DNA of 44,985 nt from Chloroflexota bacterium (GCA_005881215.1 VBDZ01000004.1:1-44985), one strand, 5' to 3'. Numbered from the stretch's first letter, positions 28,739 to 38,235 are shown. Program-made: numbers and translations. Notes: a model not told the origin generated them from the sequence alone.

Positions 28739-29460
28739 GCCCGACCCTGGTCTCGCCCGCCGTGGCCGAAGCCCGCGCCGCGTTACTCGAGCTGGGCGGC
28801 CGCGATGCCACCGGCATCACCTCGGCGATCGAGACGCTGCCGTCGCTGCCAGCGTTCCAGGTGATGGCGACCGCCTCGCAGGCCGCCCGTCCGCAATGGG
28901 CCGGCCTGGTCGATGACCTCTTCGAGCGACCGTTGCTGAAGCACGCGAAGGCCGGACTGCGCAATGCGCTGATGTCGACCCTGACCGGCGACACGCTCTA
29001 TCGCAACGTCTTCTTCTCCTTCGCGGACGCGGTTGTCCTCTGGCATTACGGGCACACCCAGGAACGCACCGGGGCGGCCCGCCTCGATGCCGCCTACGAC
29101 GCGATGCGGCGTTTGCTCGAGGGCGCCGAGCGCTTCATCGAGATCCGGCCGAGGCTCGAGCCCGACGTCGCGTATTTCCACCGGCTGCGCCGCATCCGGC
29201 TCACCCGCGACCACGCCTATCCGGTGCTGCGTCGTGCCGGCCGGTTGCTGGGCGCCGTCGAGGCGCAGGTCACCGGTGAAAAGCTGCACAGCGTGAGGGG
29301 CAGCATCCTGACCAGCTACGTGACGTTCAGCGCCCAGGTGATCGCGATGGCCCGGGCCTTGCGGGCCGAGCGGAACGCGATCCAGCGCGAGGATGTGCTC
29401 GCCGGCCTGGCGGCGATCACGGCGCTACTGCAGACTCCGCCGGCCGTCCTGGCCGGCTGA
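28735..29460 (+). CDS. Hypothetical alpha-helical protein
   Basis: LSPTLVSPAVAEARAALLELGGRDATGITSAIETL...ARPQWAGLVDDLFERPLLKHAKAGLRNALM... TTGA overlap with PHP gene. No family recognised. Confidence 0.65.
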   Translation: MSPTLVSPAVAEARAALLELGGRDATGITSAIETLPSLPAFQVMATASQAARPQWAGLVDDLFERPLLKHAKAGLRNALMSTLTGDTLYRNVFFSFADAVVLWHYGHTQERTGAARLDAAYDAMRRLLEGAERFIEIRPRLEPDVAYFHRLRRIRLTRDHAYPVLRRAGRLLGAVEAQVTGEKLHSVRGSILTSYVTFSAQVIAMARALRAERNAIQREDVLAGLAAITALLQTPPAVLAG

Positions 29461-30622
29461 CCGAAAGGCGCGGGAGCGTCGCCCCCAGGCCGACCATGGC
29501 CAGGGCCCCGAGCGCCATGGGGAGCAGCGCGAACCGGAATTGGCCGCTCCAGTCCCAGGCAAAGCCGCCGAGGGCAGGGCCGAAGAATGCCGCCCCGTAG
29601 CCGATGGTCAACATCAAGCCGGTGGTGCGGGCCACCTCCGAAGGCGACATCAGGGCCGGCAGACCCAGGTTGAGAATGAAGGCCGTGCTGGCGCCGGCCC
29701 CCGCGAGCCCGGCCCAGAACGGGGCCGTCTCGACCGGCGCCAGGATGTAGCCCGTCACGCCCACCACAGATCCCAACCCGGCCAGCAGGAACGGCCATCG
29801 CCGTCCCACCATGGCATCCGCGGCCAGCGCCAGCAGCAGGCTCACGGGTAGTTGCATGAAGTTGAGCACGCCCAGGGTGACCGGAATCAGGTTGTGGGCG
29901 TGCCGCGCCTCCAGCGTGTCGGGTATCCAGGTGTTCATGCCGAAGTAGACGATGCTGGCGGTGCCCATCAGGAGCCCGAGGTGCAGCATCCGGCCGCTGC
30001 GCCAGTCAGGAAACCATGCGGCGGCAGTCAGGTGCGTCGGTCTCGTGGCCGGCGTTAGCGCCAACCAGAACGCCAGCCCGATTCCCACCGGCACGGCCCA
30101 GGCGGCGAGCGCGCCCTGCCAGCCGAGGGGATTGATCAGCAAGGGCAGCGTGACCGTGGCGGCGATCACCTCACCGACGAAAATCCCATTCGTGTAGATG
30201 GCGATGCCTCGACCGATCCGTTCGGGCATCCAGGCCTGCACCAGGCTGGGGACGGCCGGCTGGCTGACCGCGATCCCGAGCGAGAGTGCGATCGTACAGA
30301 TGAACAGCGCCGCGGCACTCGGGACCGCGCCCCGGAGCGCCGCCCCTGCCGCGAGCAGGGCCAGTCCATAGGTCACCGCCTGGCGCGCCCCAACCCTGCT
30401 CACCAGGTAGGCGCCCGGGATCGCACCCGCGGCCATGATCAGGACCGGCAACGACGTCAGCAACCCGCCGGCGCTGTAGGAAAGGCCCAGCGCCTGATGG
30501 AGGGCGGGCAGGGCCGGGGGAACGCTCAGGATCACGGTCCGCAGGTTGATGCCGACCAGCCAGAGGAGGAGCAGGATGAGAAGAGGTCGGCCCGACTGGC
30601 TGGGCCTAGAGACCGCCGACAG
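29417..30622 (-). CDS. MFS transporter, CynX/NimT-like; apparent non-canonical start
   Basis: ORF track starts at GTG 30535, but the frame extends upstream through SRPSQSGRPLLILLLLWLVGINLRTVILSVPPALPALHQALGLSYSAGGLLTSLPVL, which completes a CynX-like TM1. Proposed CTG at 30622-30620 after GAGGAG. Confidence 0.8.
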   Translation of the reverse strand: MSAVSRPSQSGRPLLILLLLWLVGINLRTVILSVPPALPALHQALGLSYSAGGLLTSLPVLIMAAGAIPGAYLVSRVGARQAVTYGLALLAAGAALRGAVPSAAALFICTIALSLGIAVSQPAVPSLVQAWMPERIGRGIAIYTNGIFVGEVIAATVTLPLLINPLGWQGALAAWAVPVGIGLAFWLALTPATRPTHLTAAAWFPDWRSGRMLHLGLLMGTASIVYFGMNTWIPDTLEARHAHNLIPVTLGVLNFMQLPVSLLLALAADAMVGRRWPFLLAGLGSVVGVTGYILAPVETAPFWAGLAGAGASTAFILNLGLPALMSPSEVARTTGLMLTIGYGAAFFGPALGGFAWDWSGQFRFALLPMALGALAMVGLGATLPRLSVSRPGRPAESAVAP

Positions 30623-31943
30623 GTAACTCCTCGATCAGAACGGTCGGGCTGCCGCAGAAACCACCGGCGAATATGAAGCGCAGGTCGTTGGCCACCGCCA
30701 CCACGTTGCGCAGCAAGGCGATCACGTTGCCGGCGACGGTCAGCTCCTTCACCGGCTTCGTGAGCCGGCCGTTTTCGATCCAGTGTCCGGTCAATCCGAG
30801 CGAGAATTCACCGGAGACCGGGTTGACGGTGTTGAGGCCGGTGAGCTGCGAGACGTGTAGCCCATTGTCGACGCCGGCCAGCAACATCTCGCGTGAGATG
30901 TCGCCCGGCTTGAGCACCAGGTTCGAGACGCCGACCTCGGGCACATTCCTGTAGGAGCGAACCGCGCTGCCGGTCGACCGGCCGTTGGTGCGCACCGCGG
31001 TATACGTGTTGTGCAGATAACTCGTGAGGACGCCATCGACGATCAGCTCGTTGCGCCGCGAGGGGACGCCTTCCCCGTCGAACGGCCGGCTGGCCAGGCC
31101 CTGGGGCAGGAGCGCGTCGTCGGTAATGGTGACGATGCCGGCCGCCACCTGCTCGCCGATCTTGCCGGCCAGTAGCGAGCGTCGTTTGATCACCGCATCG
31201 GCGGAAAAGGAGCTCGACAGCACGCCGAGGATCATGGCCGCCGCATGCGGATGCAGCACGACCGGCACCCGGGCGGTCGGCACCGGCCGCGCGCCCAGCA
31301 GGCCCGCGGCGTTCTCCACCGCTTCCTGGACCACCGCTTCGAGGTCCAGCTCGCCAATGTCGCGGCCGTGGGTGAAGGCGAACCCCGACTGCATCTCCGA
31401 GTCCTGCTCGGCGATCGTCTCCAGCACGCCGTAGGCGACGGTCCGCTCGTAGGTCGCGTGGAGCCCGCGGCTGTTGTAGATCTCGACCTGCCCGCTGCCG
31501 TCGCTGTAGACGGCGTCACTCACTCGTCGGACTCGAGGATCGAGGGAGGTGGCGCGCCGTTCCATCTCGAGCGCGAAATCGATTTTGCGCTGGGGCTCCG
31601 TCTGCTCCAACGCGGGCGAGGCGAGGCCGGCCACGGCGCCGGCCATCTCCGTCGCGGGCAGCACGTTGGCCTCGTCGGCGTGATTGTATCGACCGTTGAG
31701 CAGCGCCTCGTCGACCAACGCGTCGAGCGCATCCGGCTCGGTGTCCGAGGTGTAGGAAAAGCCGACCCGATGCTCGAGAAAGGTGCGCAAGCCCACCCCT
31801 CGGCTCTCGGCCGAGACCAGGGATTCGATTTCGCCGTTGTAGATCCGCACCGTGAACTCGGTCCCCCGCGAGATGTAGAGCTCGGCGTCTTCCGCCCCCA
31901 GCTGCCGGCTGCGGTCCAGGACGCGGTCCCCAATCGAGTTCAC
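30606..31943 (-). CDS. TldE/PmbA-like metalloprotease-family subunit
   Basis: AELYISRGTEFTVRIYNGEIESLVSAESRGVGLRTF, GEGVPSRRNELIVDGVLTSYLHNTYTA, GEFSLGLTGHWIENGRLTKPVKELTVAGNVIALL. Overlaps TldD by GTGA. Confidence 0.92.
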   Translation of the reverse strand: MNSIGDRVLDRSRQLGAEDAELYISRGTEFTVRIYNGEIESLVSAESRGVGLRTFLEHRVGFSYTSDTEPDALDALVDEALLNGRYNHADEANVLPATEMAGAVAGLASPALEQTEPQRKIDFALEMERRATSLDPRVRRVSDAVYSDGSGQVEIYNSRGLHATYERTVAYGVLETIAEQDSEMQSGFAFTHGRDIGELDLEAVVQEAVENAAGLLGARPVPTARVPVVLHPHAAAMILGVLSSSFSADAVIKRRSLLAGKIGEQVAAGIVTITDDALLPQGLASRPFDGEGVPSRRNELIVDGVLTSYLHNTYTAVRTNGRSTGSAVRSYRNVPEVGVSNLVLKPGDISREMLLAGVDNGLHVSQLTGLNTVNPVSGEFSLGLTGHWIENGRLTKPVKELTVAGNVIALLRNVVAVANDLRFIFAGGFCGSPTVLIEELPVGGL

Positions 31944-33355
31944 TGGCGCATGGCGCCGCCCGGCCCCACGCCGGTGCCGCCGACCGTGAGCTCCGAGATC
32001 CGGATGGTCGGCTGGCCGACGGAAACCGGCACCCCCTGGCCTTCCTTGCCGCAGGTCCCGGGCGCCAGCTTCAGGTCGTTGCCGACCATGTCGATCTTGT
32101 ACAGGGCGCGCGGGCCATTGCCGACGATGGTCGCGCCGCGGACCGGCCGGCCGATCCGCCCGCCTTCGATCAGGTAGCCCTCGGTGACGGCGAACACGAA
32201 ATCGCCGCTGGTGACGTCGACCTGCCCGGCCCCGAGTTTCTTCGCATACAGCCCGCGCGGCGTGGCGGCGATGATGTCCTCCACCGAGTGCGCCCCGGCC
32301 GCGATAAAGGTGTTCGTCATGCGAGGAATCGGCAGGTGCTGGTAGGACTGGCGACGGCCGTTGCCGGTGACCGGATGATTCTGCTGTCCGGCACGCAGCC
32401 GGTCATACATGTAGCTGACCAGCACGCCGTCCTGGATCAGGACGTTGCGCCGGGTGGGCACGCCCTCGTCATCCACCGCCAGCGTCCCCCAGCGACTGGG
32501 GAGGGTGCCGTCGTCGACGGCGGTGACGATCGGGCTGGCGACCGGCTGGCCAATCTTCCCAACAAAGACGGTCGATCCTTTGCCCACGAAGTCCGCCTCG
32601 AGGCCGTGGCCACAAGCTTCGTGGAAGAGCACGCCACCGAATTCGTTGCCCACCACTACGGCCATCGGACCGGCAGGCGACGGGGCCGCGTCGAGCAGGG
32701 CGGTGGCGCGCTCGGCGGCGGCGCGGGCATACTCGGCGGCCGAGGTCTCGTCGAAGAACTCGAAGCCGCGCTGCAGACCCGGTGCCTCCATCGCGGTCTG
32801 GATCTCCCCGTTGCGCTCGGCGACCGCGTGAATCATCAGCCGGACCCTGGTGCGCACGTCGGCGTGACGAACGCCTTCTGAGGTCGCGACCAGCACCTCT
32901 TGCGAGCTCTGGCCGTATCCCACCGCGACCTGCCTCACCGCCCCGCTCACCTCGCGGGCCGCCTGGTCGGCTTCGAGCAGCAGCTCGATCTTCGCGTCCG
33001 CCCCGACGGTCTCCGGCGCCACCTCGATCCGCTGGGGCGCGTGCGGGGCGCCCGACAAGTCGCCAAACGCGAAGCGTCCGCCGCCGCGCCGGCCAACCTG
33101 GGCCGCCAGGTCGGCGGTCTTCAGCAGCCCGTCTTCCGAGAGGTCCTCGGTGTAGACGTAGCTGACCGTCCCCTGGTGAATGATGCGAAGTCCCGCACCC
33201 AGGTCATTCCCTGAGCTGACCCGCTGGACCTTGCTCTCTTCGACGCTGATCGACTGATTGCGCTTGCGTTCGACGAAGAGCTCGACGAAATCCGCTCCCG
33301 ACCGCAACGCGCGTTTGATCACACTGTCCACGAGCGATTGGTCGAGCAGTGGCAT
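31940..33355 (-). CDS. TldD-like metalloprotease
   Basis: GVLFHEACGHGLEADFVGKGSTVF (HExxxH), DDEGVPTRRNVLIQDGVLVSYMYDRLRA, YQHLPIPRMTNTFI, GKEGQGVPVSVGQPTIRISELTVGG. Confidence 0.96.
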   Translation of the reverse strand: MPLLDQSLVDSVIKRALRSGADFVELFVERKRNQSISVEESKVQRVSSGNDLGAGLRIIHQGTVSYVYTEDLSEDGLLKTADLAAQVGRRGGGRFAFGDLSGAPHAPQRIEVAPETVGADAKIELLLEADQAAREVSGAVRQVAVGYGQSSQEVLVATSEGVRHADVRTRVRLMIHAVAERNGEIQTAMEAPGLQRGFEFFDETSAAEYARAAAERATALLDAAPSPAGPMAVVVGNEFGGVLFHEACGHGLEADFVGKGSTVFVGKIGQPVASPIVTAVDDGTLPSRWGTLAVDDEGVPTRRNVLIQDGVLVSYMYDRLRAGQQNHPVTGNGRRQSYQHLPIPRMTNTFIAAGAHSVEDIIAATPRGLYAKKLGAGQVDVTSGDFVFAVTEGYLIEGGRIGRPVRGATIVGNGPRALYKIDMVGNDLKLAPGTCGKEGQGVPVSVGQPTIRISELTVGGTGVGPGGAMRQ

Positions 33356-34527
33356 CAGCTTGAGTTTAGCGGGCCTGGCTCGCGAACCAGCGCCGTCACC
33401 CAGACGCCCAGCAAGGCCAGCACGGCGGCGGTCGCGATGAAGACCGAGGGGTACCCAAAGCTGGCGGCGAGGGTCGATCCGAGCAACGGTCCGACGGCAT
33501 TACCGACGGCGGTGGCGCTGCTGGTCAGGCCGTAGGCAGAACCGCGCAGGTCCGGAGGCGTGATCAGGCCGACGATGGCGTTGGTCGCGGGAATCAGGAC
33601 GCCAAAGAAAATCCCGAGCGCGGCCCGGAGCAGCAGGAACTGCCAAACGTTCTGGGCAAAGGCCTGCGGGAGGAAGAAGGCGGCGGCGCCGAAGCAGGCG
33701 AGCACCAGGATTTGCCGGTAGCCGCTCCGGACCACCAGCCGGCTGTAGGAGATCGCCGCCAGCGCACTGAAGACCGCGGTCGCGCCGAAGGCCAGCCCGG
33801 CATAGAGTTTGACCGGGTCTGAGGCGGCCGACAGCCGCTCGACGAACAGCGGCAGGATCGGAAAAACGATGGCGGAGCTCAGCTGAACCAGCAGCAGGGT
33901 CACCATCAAGGGCATCAGGCTGCGGGAGGCGAGGCCCAGACGGAGCGTCACAAAAAAGCCGGGCCGGCGGCTGGTCGACGGTGGCGCGAAATGCTCGTGG
34001 ACGAACTGCCAGACGAGGATGCCGCCGGCCACGAGCATGGCGCCGGCCAGGAAGAACGTGCCACGGATCCCGACCGCCTGCGCTAGCGCGCCGCCGACCA
34101 CCGGCCCGGCCGAGATGCCGACATAGACGCTGGTCTGCAGCAATCCCATGCTCGAGCCGAGCCGCTCCCGCGGCACGATGGTCGCCACCAGCGCGGTCGA
34201 TGCCGCGATCGTGCCGGTGAACATCCCCTGCAAGATGCGCAAGACCAGGAGCTGGCCGACGTTGGTCACCAGCCCCATCAGGGCGAGGATGACGCCGCCG
34301 ATTAGCATCGACCGCAGCACCATCAGCTTTCGGCCCCGCCGGTCGGCGAGCGCGCCCCAGATCGGGCTGAAAATCGCCAGCGAAACGCCGGTGCTGGTGA
34401 CCAGCGCGCCGGACCAGAACACCACCGCACTCTCCGGCGTGACCCCGATCTCCTTGAGATAGAGCGGCAGAAAAGGAAGGATGAAGCCGAAGGCCAGCAT
34501 CGCGACCCCCTGCGCGACACAGGTCAC
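33355..34527 (-). CDS. MFS transporter (drug-efflux type)
   Basis: AMLAFGFILPFLPLYLKEIGVTPE, FSPIWGALADRRGRKLMVLRSMLIGG, GLLQTSVYVGISAGPVVGGALAQAVGIRGTFFLAG. TGATG overlap with TldD. Frame remains open upstream. Confidence 0.93.
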   Translation of the reverse strand: MTCVAQGVAMLAFGFILPFLPLYLKEIGVTPESAVVFWSGALVTSTGVSLAIFSPIWGALADRRGRKLMVLRSMLIGGVILALMGLVTNVGQLLVLRILQGMFTGTIAASTALVATIVPRERLGSSMGLLQTSVYVGISAGPVVGGALAQAVGIRGTFFLAGAMLVAGGILVWQFVHEHFAPPSTSRRPGFFVTLRLGLASRSLMPLMVTLLLVQLSSAIVFPILPLFVERLSAASDPVKLYAGLAFGATAVFSALAAISYSRLVVRSGYRQILVLACFGAAAFFLPQAFAQNVWQFLLLRAALGIFFGVLIPATNAIVGLITPPDLRGSAYGLTSSATAVGNAVGPLLGSTLAASFGYPSVFIATAAVLALLGVWVTALVREPGPLNSS

Positions 34528-34620
34528 ATAGAGACTGGTCCGCCAGCTGGGGCTGACCGCCGCCGAGATGTGGCTGGGCGGCGCCGGGGTCAGGCGGGGT
34601 CTAAATCGCGTGCGAGTGCG

Positions 34621-35619
34621 CTAGCCCGCGCCGCGGGCGTAACTGTGCAGGCCGACGATCCAGAGGTTGACGGCGTAGAGGGTCACCATGATCGAGATGA
34701 ATCCGGCGGTCGCGATCAGCGCGGTGCGCCGCCCGCGCCAGGCGCGCAGCGTATGGGCATGCAGGTAGATCGCGTAGATGATCCAGGTGATCGCCGCCCA
34801 CGTCTCTTTCGGATCCCAGCCCCACCAGCGACCCCAGGCGTGCTCGCCCCAGATGGCGCCCGCCATGGTGCCAAAGGTCCAGATCGGAAAACCCAACAGG
34901 ATGGCGCGGAAAGTCAGGCGATCGAGGGTCTCGAGCGAAGGCAGTCGGATCGCGATCGCCGAATCGTGCAACCAGGATTTCACGCTGGCGCTCCGGTCTT
35001 TGACGAGGTAGAGGGCCGCGAACACGAAGCTCGAAACCAGGATGCCCGAGGACGCCATCATGCTGGAAACGTGGATCTTGAGCCAGTAGCTCTGCAGCGC
35101 CGGGACCAGCGGCTCGGGCGATTGATACAGGCCGTACCCGATTCCCATCAACGCCACCACCACGAACAACGCGACGCCGCCGCCCAGCGACGCCACCGGC
35201 CAGCGGACCGTCATCAGAAGAAAGACCGAAACCGCCACCAGGGCGAGCATCGAGCTGTACTCGTACATGTTTGCCAGCGGGTAGTGCCCGTCGGCAAAGC
35301 CGCGCGAGACGATGGCGCCCAGCTGGATCGCGGCGCCAGGCAAGACCAGCGCGATCCCCAACCAGCGAAGCGCCTCCGTGCGGTAGGCGAAGTAGGCGAA
35401 ATAAAAGAACATGCCGCCCACGTAGAGCACCATGGCGGCGAAATACAGGTGCAGTGAAAGATCGGCCACGCCGCCCGGCAGCCGGGCCAGGTCGCCGCGG
35501 ACCAGGCTAAAGGCCAGCAGGTAGAACGCCAGCGGCAGGAAGCGCCAGAGCGCCGGCACTCGACGCGGGCCAACCGCCGTCACCGTGCCCACCGGCTCAC
35601 TGACCGTGACCCGGGCCAT
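34621..35619 (-). CDS. CcsA/ResC-type cytochrome c biogenesis protein
   Basis: WWD signature WGRWWGWDPKETWAAITWIIYAIYLHA, EYSSMLALVAVSVFLL, LKIHVSSMMASSGILVSSFVFAALYLV. Confidence 0.93.
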   Translation of the reverse strand: MARVTVSEPVGTVTAVGPRRVPALWRFLPLAFYLLAFSLVRGDLARLPGGVADLSLHLYFAAMVLYVGGMFFYFAYFAYRTEALRWLGIALVLPGAAIQLGAIVSRGFADGHYPLANMYEYSSMLALVAVSVFLLMTVRWPVASLGGGVALFVVVALMGIGYGLYQSPEPLVPALQSYWLKIHVSSMMASSGILVSSFVFAALYLVKDRSASVKSWLHDSAIAIRLPSLETLDRLTFRAILLGFPIWTFGTMAGAIWGEHAWGRWWGWDPKETWAAITWIIYAIYLHAHTLRAWRGRRTALIATAGFISIMVTLYAVNLWIVGLHSYARGAG

Positions 35620-35620
35620 C

Positions 35621-37840
35621 TCAGGTCGCAGCTTTGACGGGAAGCTTCCCGCCCGCGCCGACCGGGGTCAGGGGAATCATCTGCATGGCATCGTCGCGGA
35701 AGCGGACCCGCTGAAAGGTGATGCAGTTCACCGGACAGTGGTCCTCGCAGATGCGGCAGTTCGTGCAGCGGTCGTAGTTGACGAGGATCTTGCCGGCCTT
35801 GCCGCCGAACTCTTCGCCGAGCACCGTATTGCAGATCTCGACGAAGCCGCCGCTCGACGTGTCGCGGTTCTCGCCGTAGACGACGACGTCGAGCGCCTTC
35901 TCCGGGCAGACGTCGTCACAGGCGCCGCAGAGGATGCAGGTCGATTCGTCGACGTGATGCACGGTGTCACACTGGAAGCAGCGCAGCGCGGCGGTGATTG
36001 CCTGCTCGTCATTCCAGGGCAACTCCACGGGCGTCATGTCCATCCGTTTCTCGGCCGGCTGGATGGGTGGCTCCTCGCGGGCGTAGTAGTCGGCCTCGCG
36101 GTGGTCGTCGGTCGTCTCGATCACGGTCAGCGGCTTGGCGTCGCGCGGCACCGCGGCGCCCAGGTACTCGTTGATGGAGCGCGCCGCCCGGTGACCCCAG
36201 GCGACGGCGTCGACGATGAACGACGGCCCCTGGACACAGTCGCCGCCGGCGAACAGCTTGGCCAGGGTGGTGTGTCCCCCGGTGTCGGCCTCCATCAGCT
36301 TCCGCTGGGTCAGCGGCACCCCCTGGTCTTGGGGAAAATCCATGATCTGCCCGGAGGCGAAGATCGCGTAGCGGCAGGGGATGACGTGCTCGCTGCCCGG
36401 CAATTTTTGCACCGTGTTGATCAGCAGCTTGCCGCTTTCGGGGTCGAACTCCAGCTTGGTCTCGTCGACCCGGATGAACTCGACGCCGCTGACGTGGCCG
36501 CTCGCGTCGGCCTTGATGCCGTTGACGATCACGCCGGTGTGCAGTGTCAGCCCGATCTCGCGCGCCTCGACTAGCTCGTTACCGAAGGCCGGCAAGCGGT
36601 CGGCGGGCTCGATCGACACCATCCATACCTTGCGGGCGCCCGTCTTGATCGAGGTCTGGGCGGCGTCGGTGGCCACTGCGCCGCCGCCGATGACGACCAC
36701 GTCACCGCCACGGGGGAAATTGTCCGGGACGATGTCGTACGACCGCACCCTGAGGAATTCCATCGCTGAGATCACCTCGGGTAGATCGGAACCGGGTACC
36801 GGCAGGATGCGCCCGGTCATCATCCCGACGGAGAGGAAGACCGCGTCGTAGTCGGTGCGCAGCCGCTCGATCGGGATGTCTTTGCCGACGTTCTTGTTCA
36901 GGAGGACGTTGACCCCCATGTCGACGATCATCTGGATCTCCCAGAGCAGCTGGTCGTGGTCGAAGCGGAAGTGGGGAATGCTCGCCGACAGTAAGCCGCC
37001 GAGCTTCGCTTCCCGCTCGTAGAGGTCAACGCCGTAGCCCATCAAGCGGAGATCCTGCGCCGCCGTCATCCCCGCAGGGCCGGACCCGACGACGGCGACC
37101 CGCTTTCCGTTTTCCGGCGCCCGCTGCCAGTCGATCTTCACCCGCCGGGCCCAGGCGTAGTCGGTGGCGAAGCGCTTCAGCGATTTGATCGACACCGCGT
37201 TTTCCGGTCCCTGCACCCAGCCGCGCTTGCAGTCGGTCTCGCAGGGATGGTTGCAGAGCCGGCCGAGCATCGAGGGAAAGGGATTGGTCTCGTGGATGAC
37301 GAGCCAGGAGTCGAGGTATCGACCCTGCGACACGTAATCCACATAGGCGGCGATGTCCTGGTGGATCGGGCAGGCCCGCTGACAGGGCGACACCGGCACG
37401 TTGAGGCTGAGGTCCCGACGGCCGACGAACACTTTGTTGGAGGCGGTATCGGTGGTCGTCTTGCCGATCTCGTCGAGGACCTCGTACGCGCTCACCACGC
37501 CCACCGTCCTCGAGGTCTTCTTGAACAGTGGCCCTTCGTCCTCGGTCAGCAGCACAACCGGGGTGTCCTCCCGGTACATGATGTCGGCCCCGGACTCCAG
37601 CGAATCCGCGACGTTGCGTCCGGGCAACGGCCGGCGCATGTAATTGCGGACCGGCCCGCTGCCATCGGCGAACGCGGCCAAAGCCTCGCGGTGGCCGAAG
37701 AGCCCGACGACCCCGCCGTTGTCGACCACGAGCAGCGCATCGCCGCCGGAGGTGTTCAGGCGGCGCAGCGCCTCGGATGCGCTGAGGTCTGCCGGGCACG
37801 TTTCGCCGATCGGCCTGACGACCTTGCTCAGCGCCGGCAT
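35621..37840 (-). CDS. CBS-like region + GltD/NfnB-like FAD/NAD(P) oxidoreductase + 2x[4Fe-4S] ferredoxin fusion
   Basis: ATG at 37840. N-terminal CBS-like MPALSKVVRPIGETCPADLSASEALRRLNTSGGDALLVVDNGGVVG; C-x3-C-x-IHQDIAAYV, LCNHPCETDCKRG; VAVVGSGPAGMTAAQDL; C-terminal CILCGACDDVCP and CTNCRICEDHCPVNC. Confidence 0.93.
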   Translation of the reverse strand: MPALSKVVRPIGETCPADLSASEALRRLNTSGGDALLVVDNGGVVGLFGHREALAAFADGSGPVRNYMRRPLPGRNVADSLESGADIMYREDTPVVLLTEDEGPLFKKTSRTVGVVSAYEVLDEIGKTTTDTASNKVFVGRRDLSLNVPVSPCQRACPIHQDIAAYVDYVSQGRYLDSWLVIHETNPFPSMLGRLCNHPCETDCKRGWVQGPENAVSIKSLKRFATDYAWARRVKIDWQRAPENGKRVAVVGSGPAGMTAAQDLRLMGYGVDLYEREAKLGGLLSASIPHFRFDHDQLLWEIQMIVDMGVNVLLNKNVGKDIPIERLRTDYDAVFLSVGMMTGRILPVPGSDLPEVISAMEFLRVRSYDIVPDNFPRGGDVVVIGGGAVATDAAQTSIKTGARKVWMVSIEPADRLPAFGNELVEAREIGLTLHTGVIVNGIKADASGHVSGVEFIRVDETKLEFDPESGKLLINTVQKLPGSEHVIPCRYAIFASGQIMDFPQDQGVPLTQRKLMEADTGGHTTLAKLFAGGDCVQGPSFIVDAVAWGHRAARSINEYLGAAVPRDAKPLTVIETTDDHREADYYAREEPPIQPAEKRMDMTPVELPWNDEQAITAALRCFQCDTVHHVDESTCILCGACDDVCPEKALDVVVYGENRDTSSGGFVEICNTVLGEEFGGKAGKILVNYDRCTNCRICEDHCPVNCITFQRVRFRDDAMQMIPLTPVGAGGKLPVKAAT

Positions 37841-38235
37841 CAGGCAGCGGCCGCCATGGCCCGGGTGACGTCGCGCACCGTGAGCGCCCCAATCGGCATC
37901 CCGGCCGGCGTCGTGACCAGGACCAGCTGCCGGCCGGACTCGCGGAGCAGCCGAACCGCCTCCGACAGCGGCTGCTCCGGCCGGACCTCCGGAAGCGGGG
38001 TGCGCACCAGGTCGGCGGCCCGCCCGCCGAGTTGCGCCCTGACATACCGCTGCAGGATGTCCAGGTACGAGACGTACCCCAGCGAACGCTGATCGACGAT
38101 CACCGGCAGCTCGGTGACCCGGTTCTGGGCCATCATCCGGGCCGCCTGGGCGAGGCTCGTGCTCGGGAAACAGAAGGCGAACTGGCCGGACATCGCCTGT
38201 TCGACCGTGCGCGAGTCGCGAACCGCAACAGGCAT
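37840..38235 (-). CDS. Stand-alone CBS-domain pair protein
   Basis: RTVEQAMSGQFAFCFPSTSLAQAARMMAQNRVTELPVIVDQRSLGYVSYLDILQRY...PEQPLSEAVRLLRESGRQLVLVTTPAGMPIGALTVRDV. TGATG overlap with the oxidoreductase. Confidence 0.9.
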   Translation of the reverse strand: MPVAVRDSRTVEQAMSGQFAFCFPSTSLAQAARMMAQNRVTELPVIVDQRSLGYVSYLDILQRYVRAQLGGRAADLVRTPLPEVRPEQPLSEAVRLLRESGRQLVLVTTPAGMPIGALTVRDVTRAMAAAA

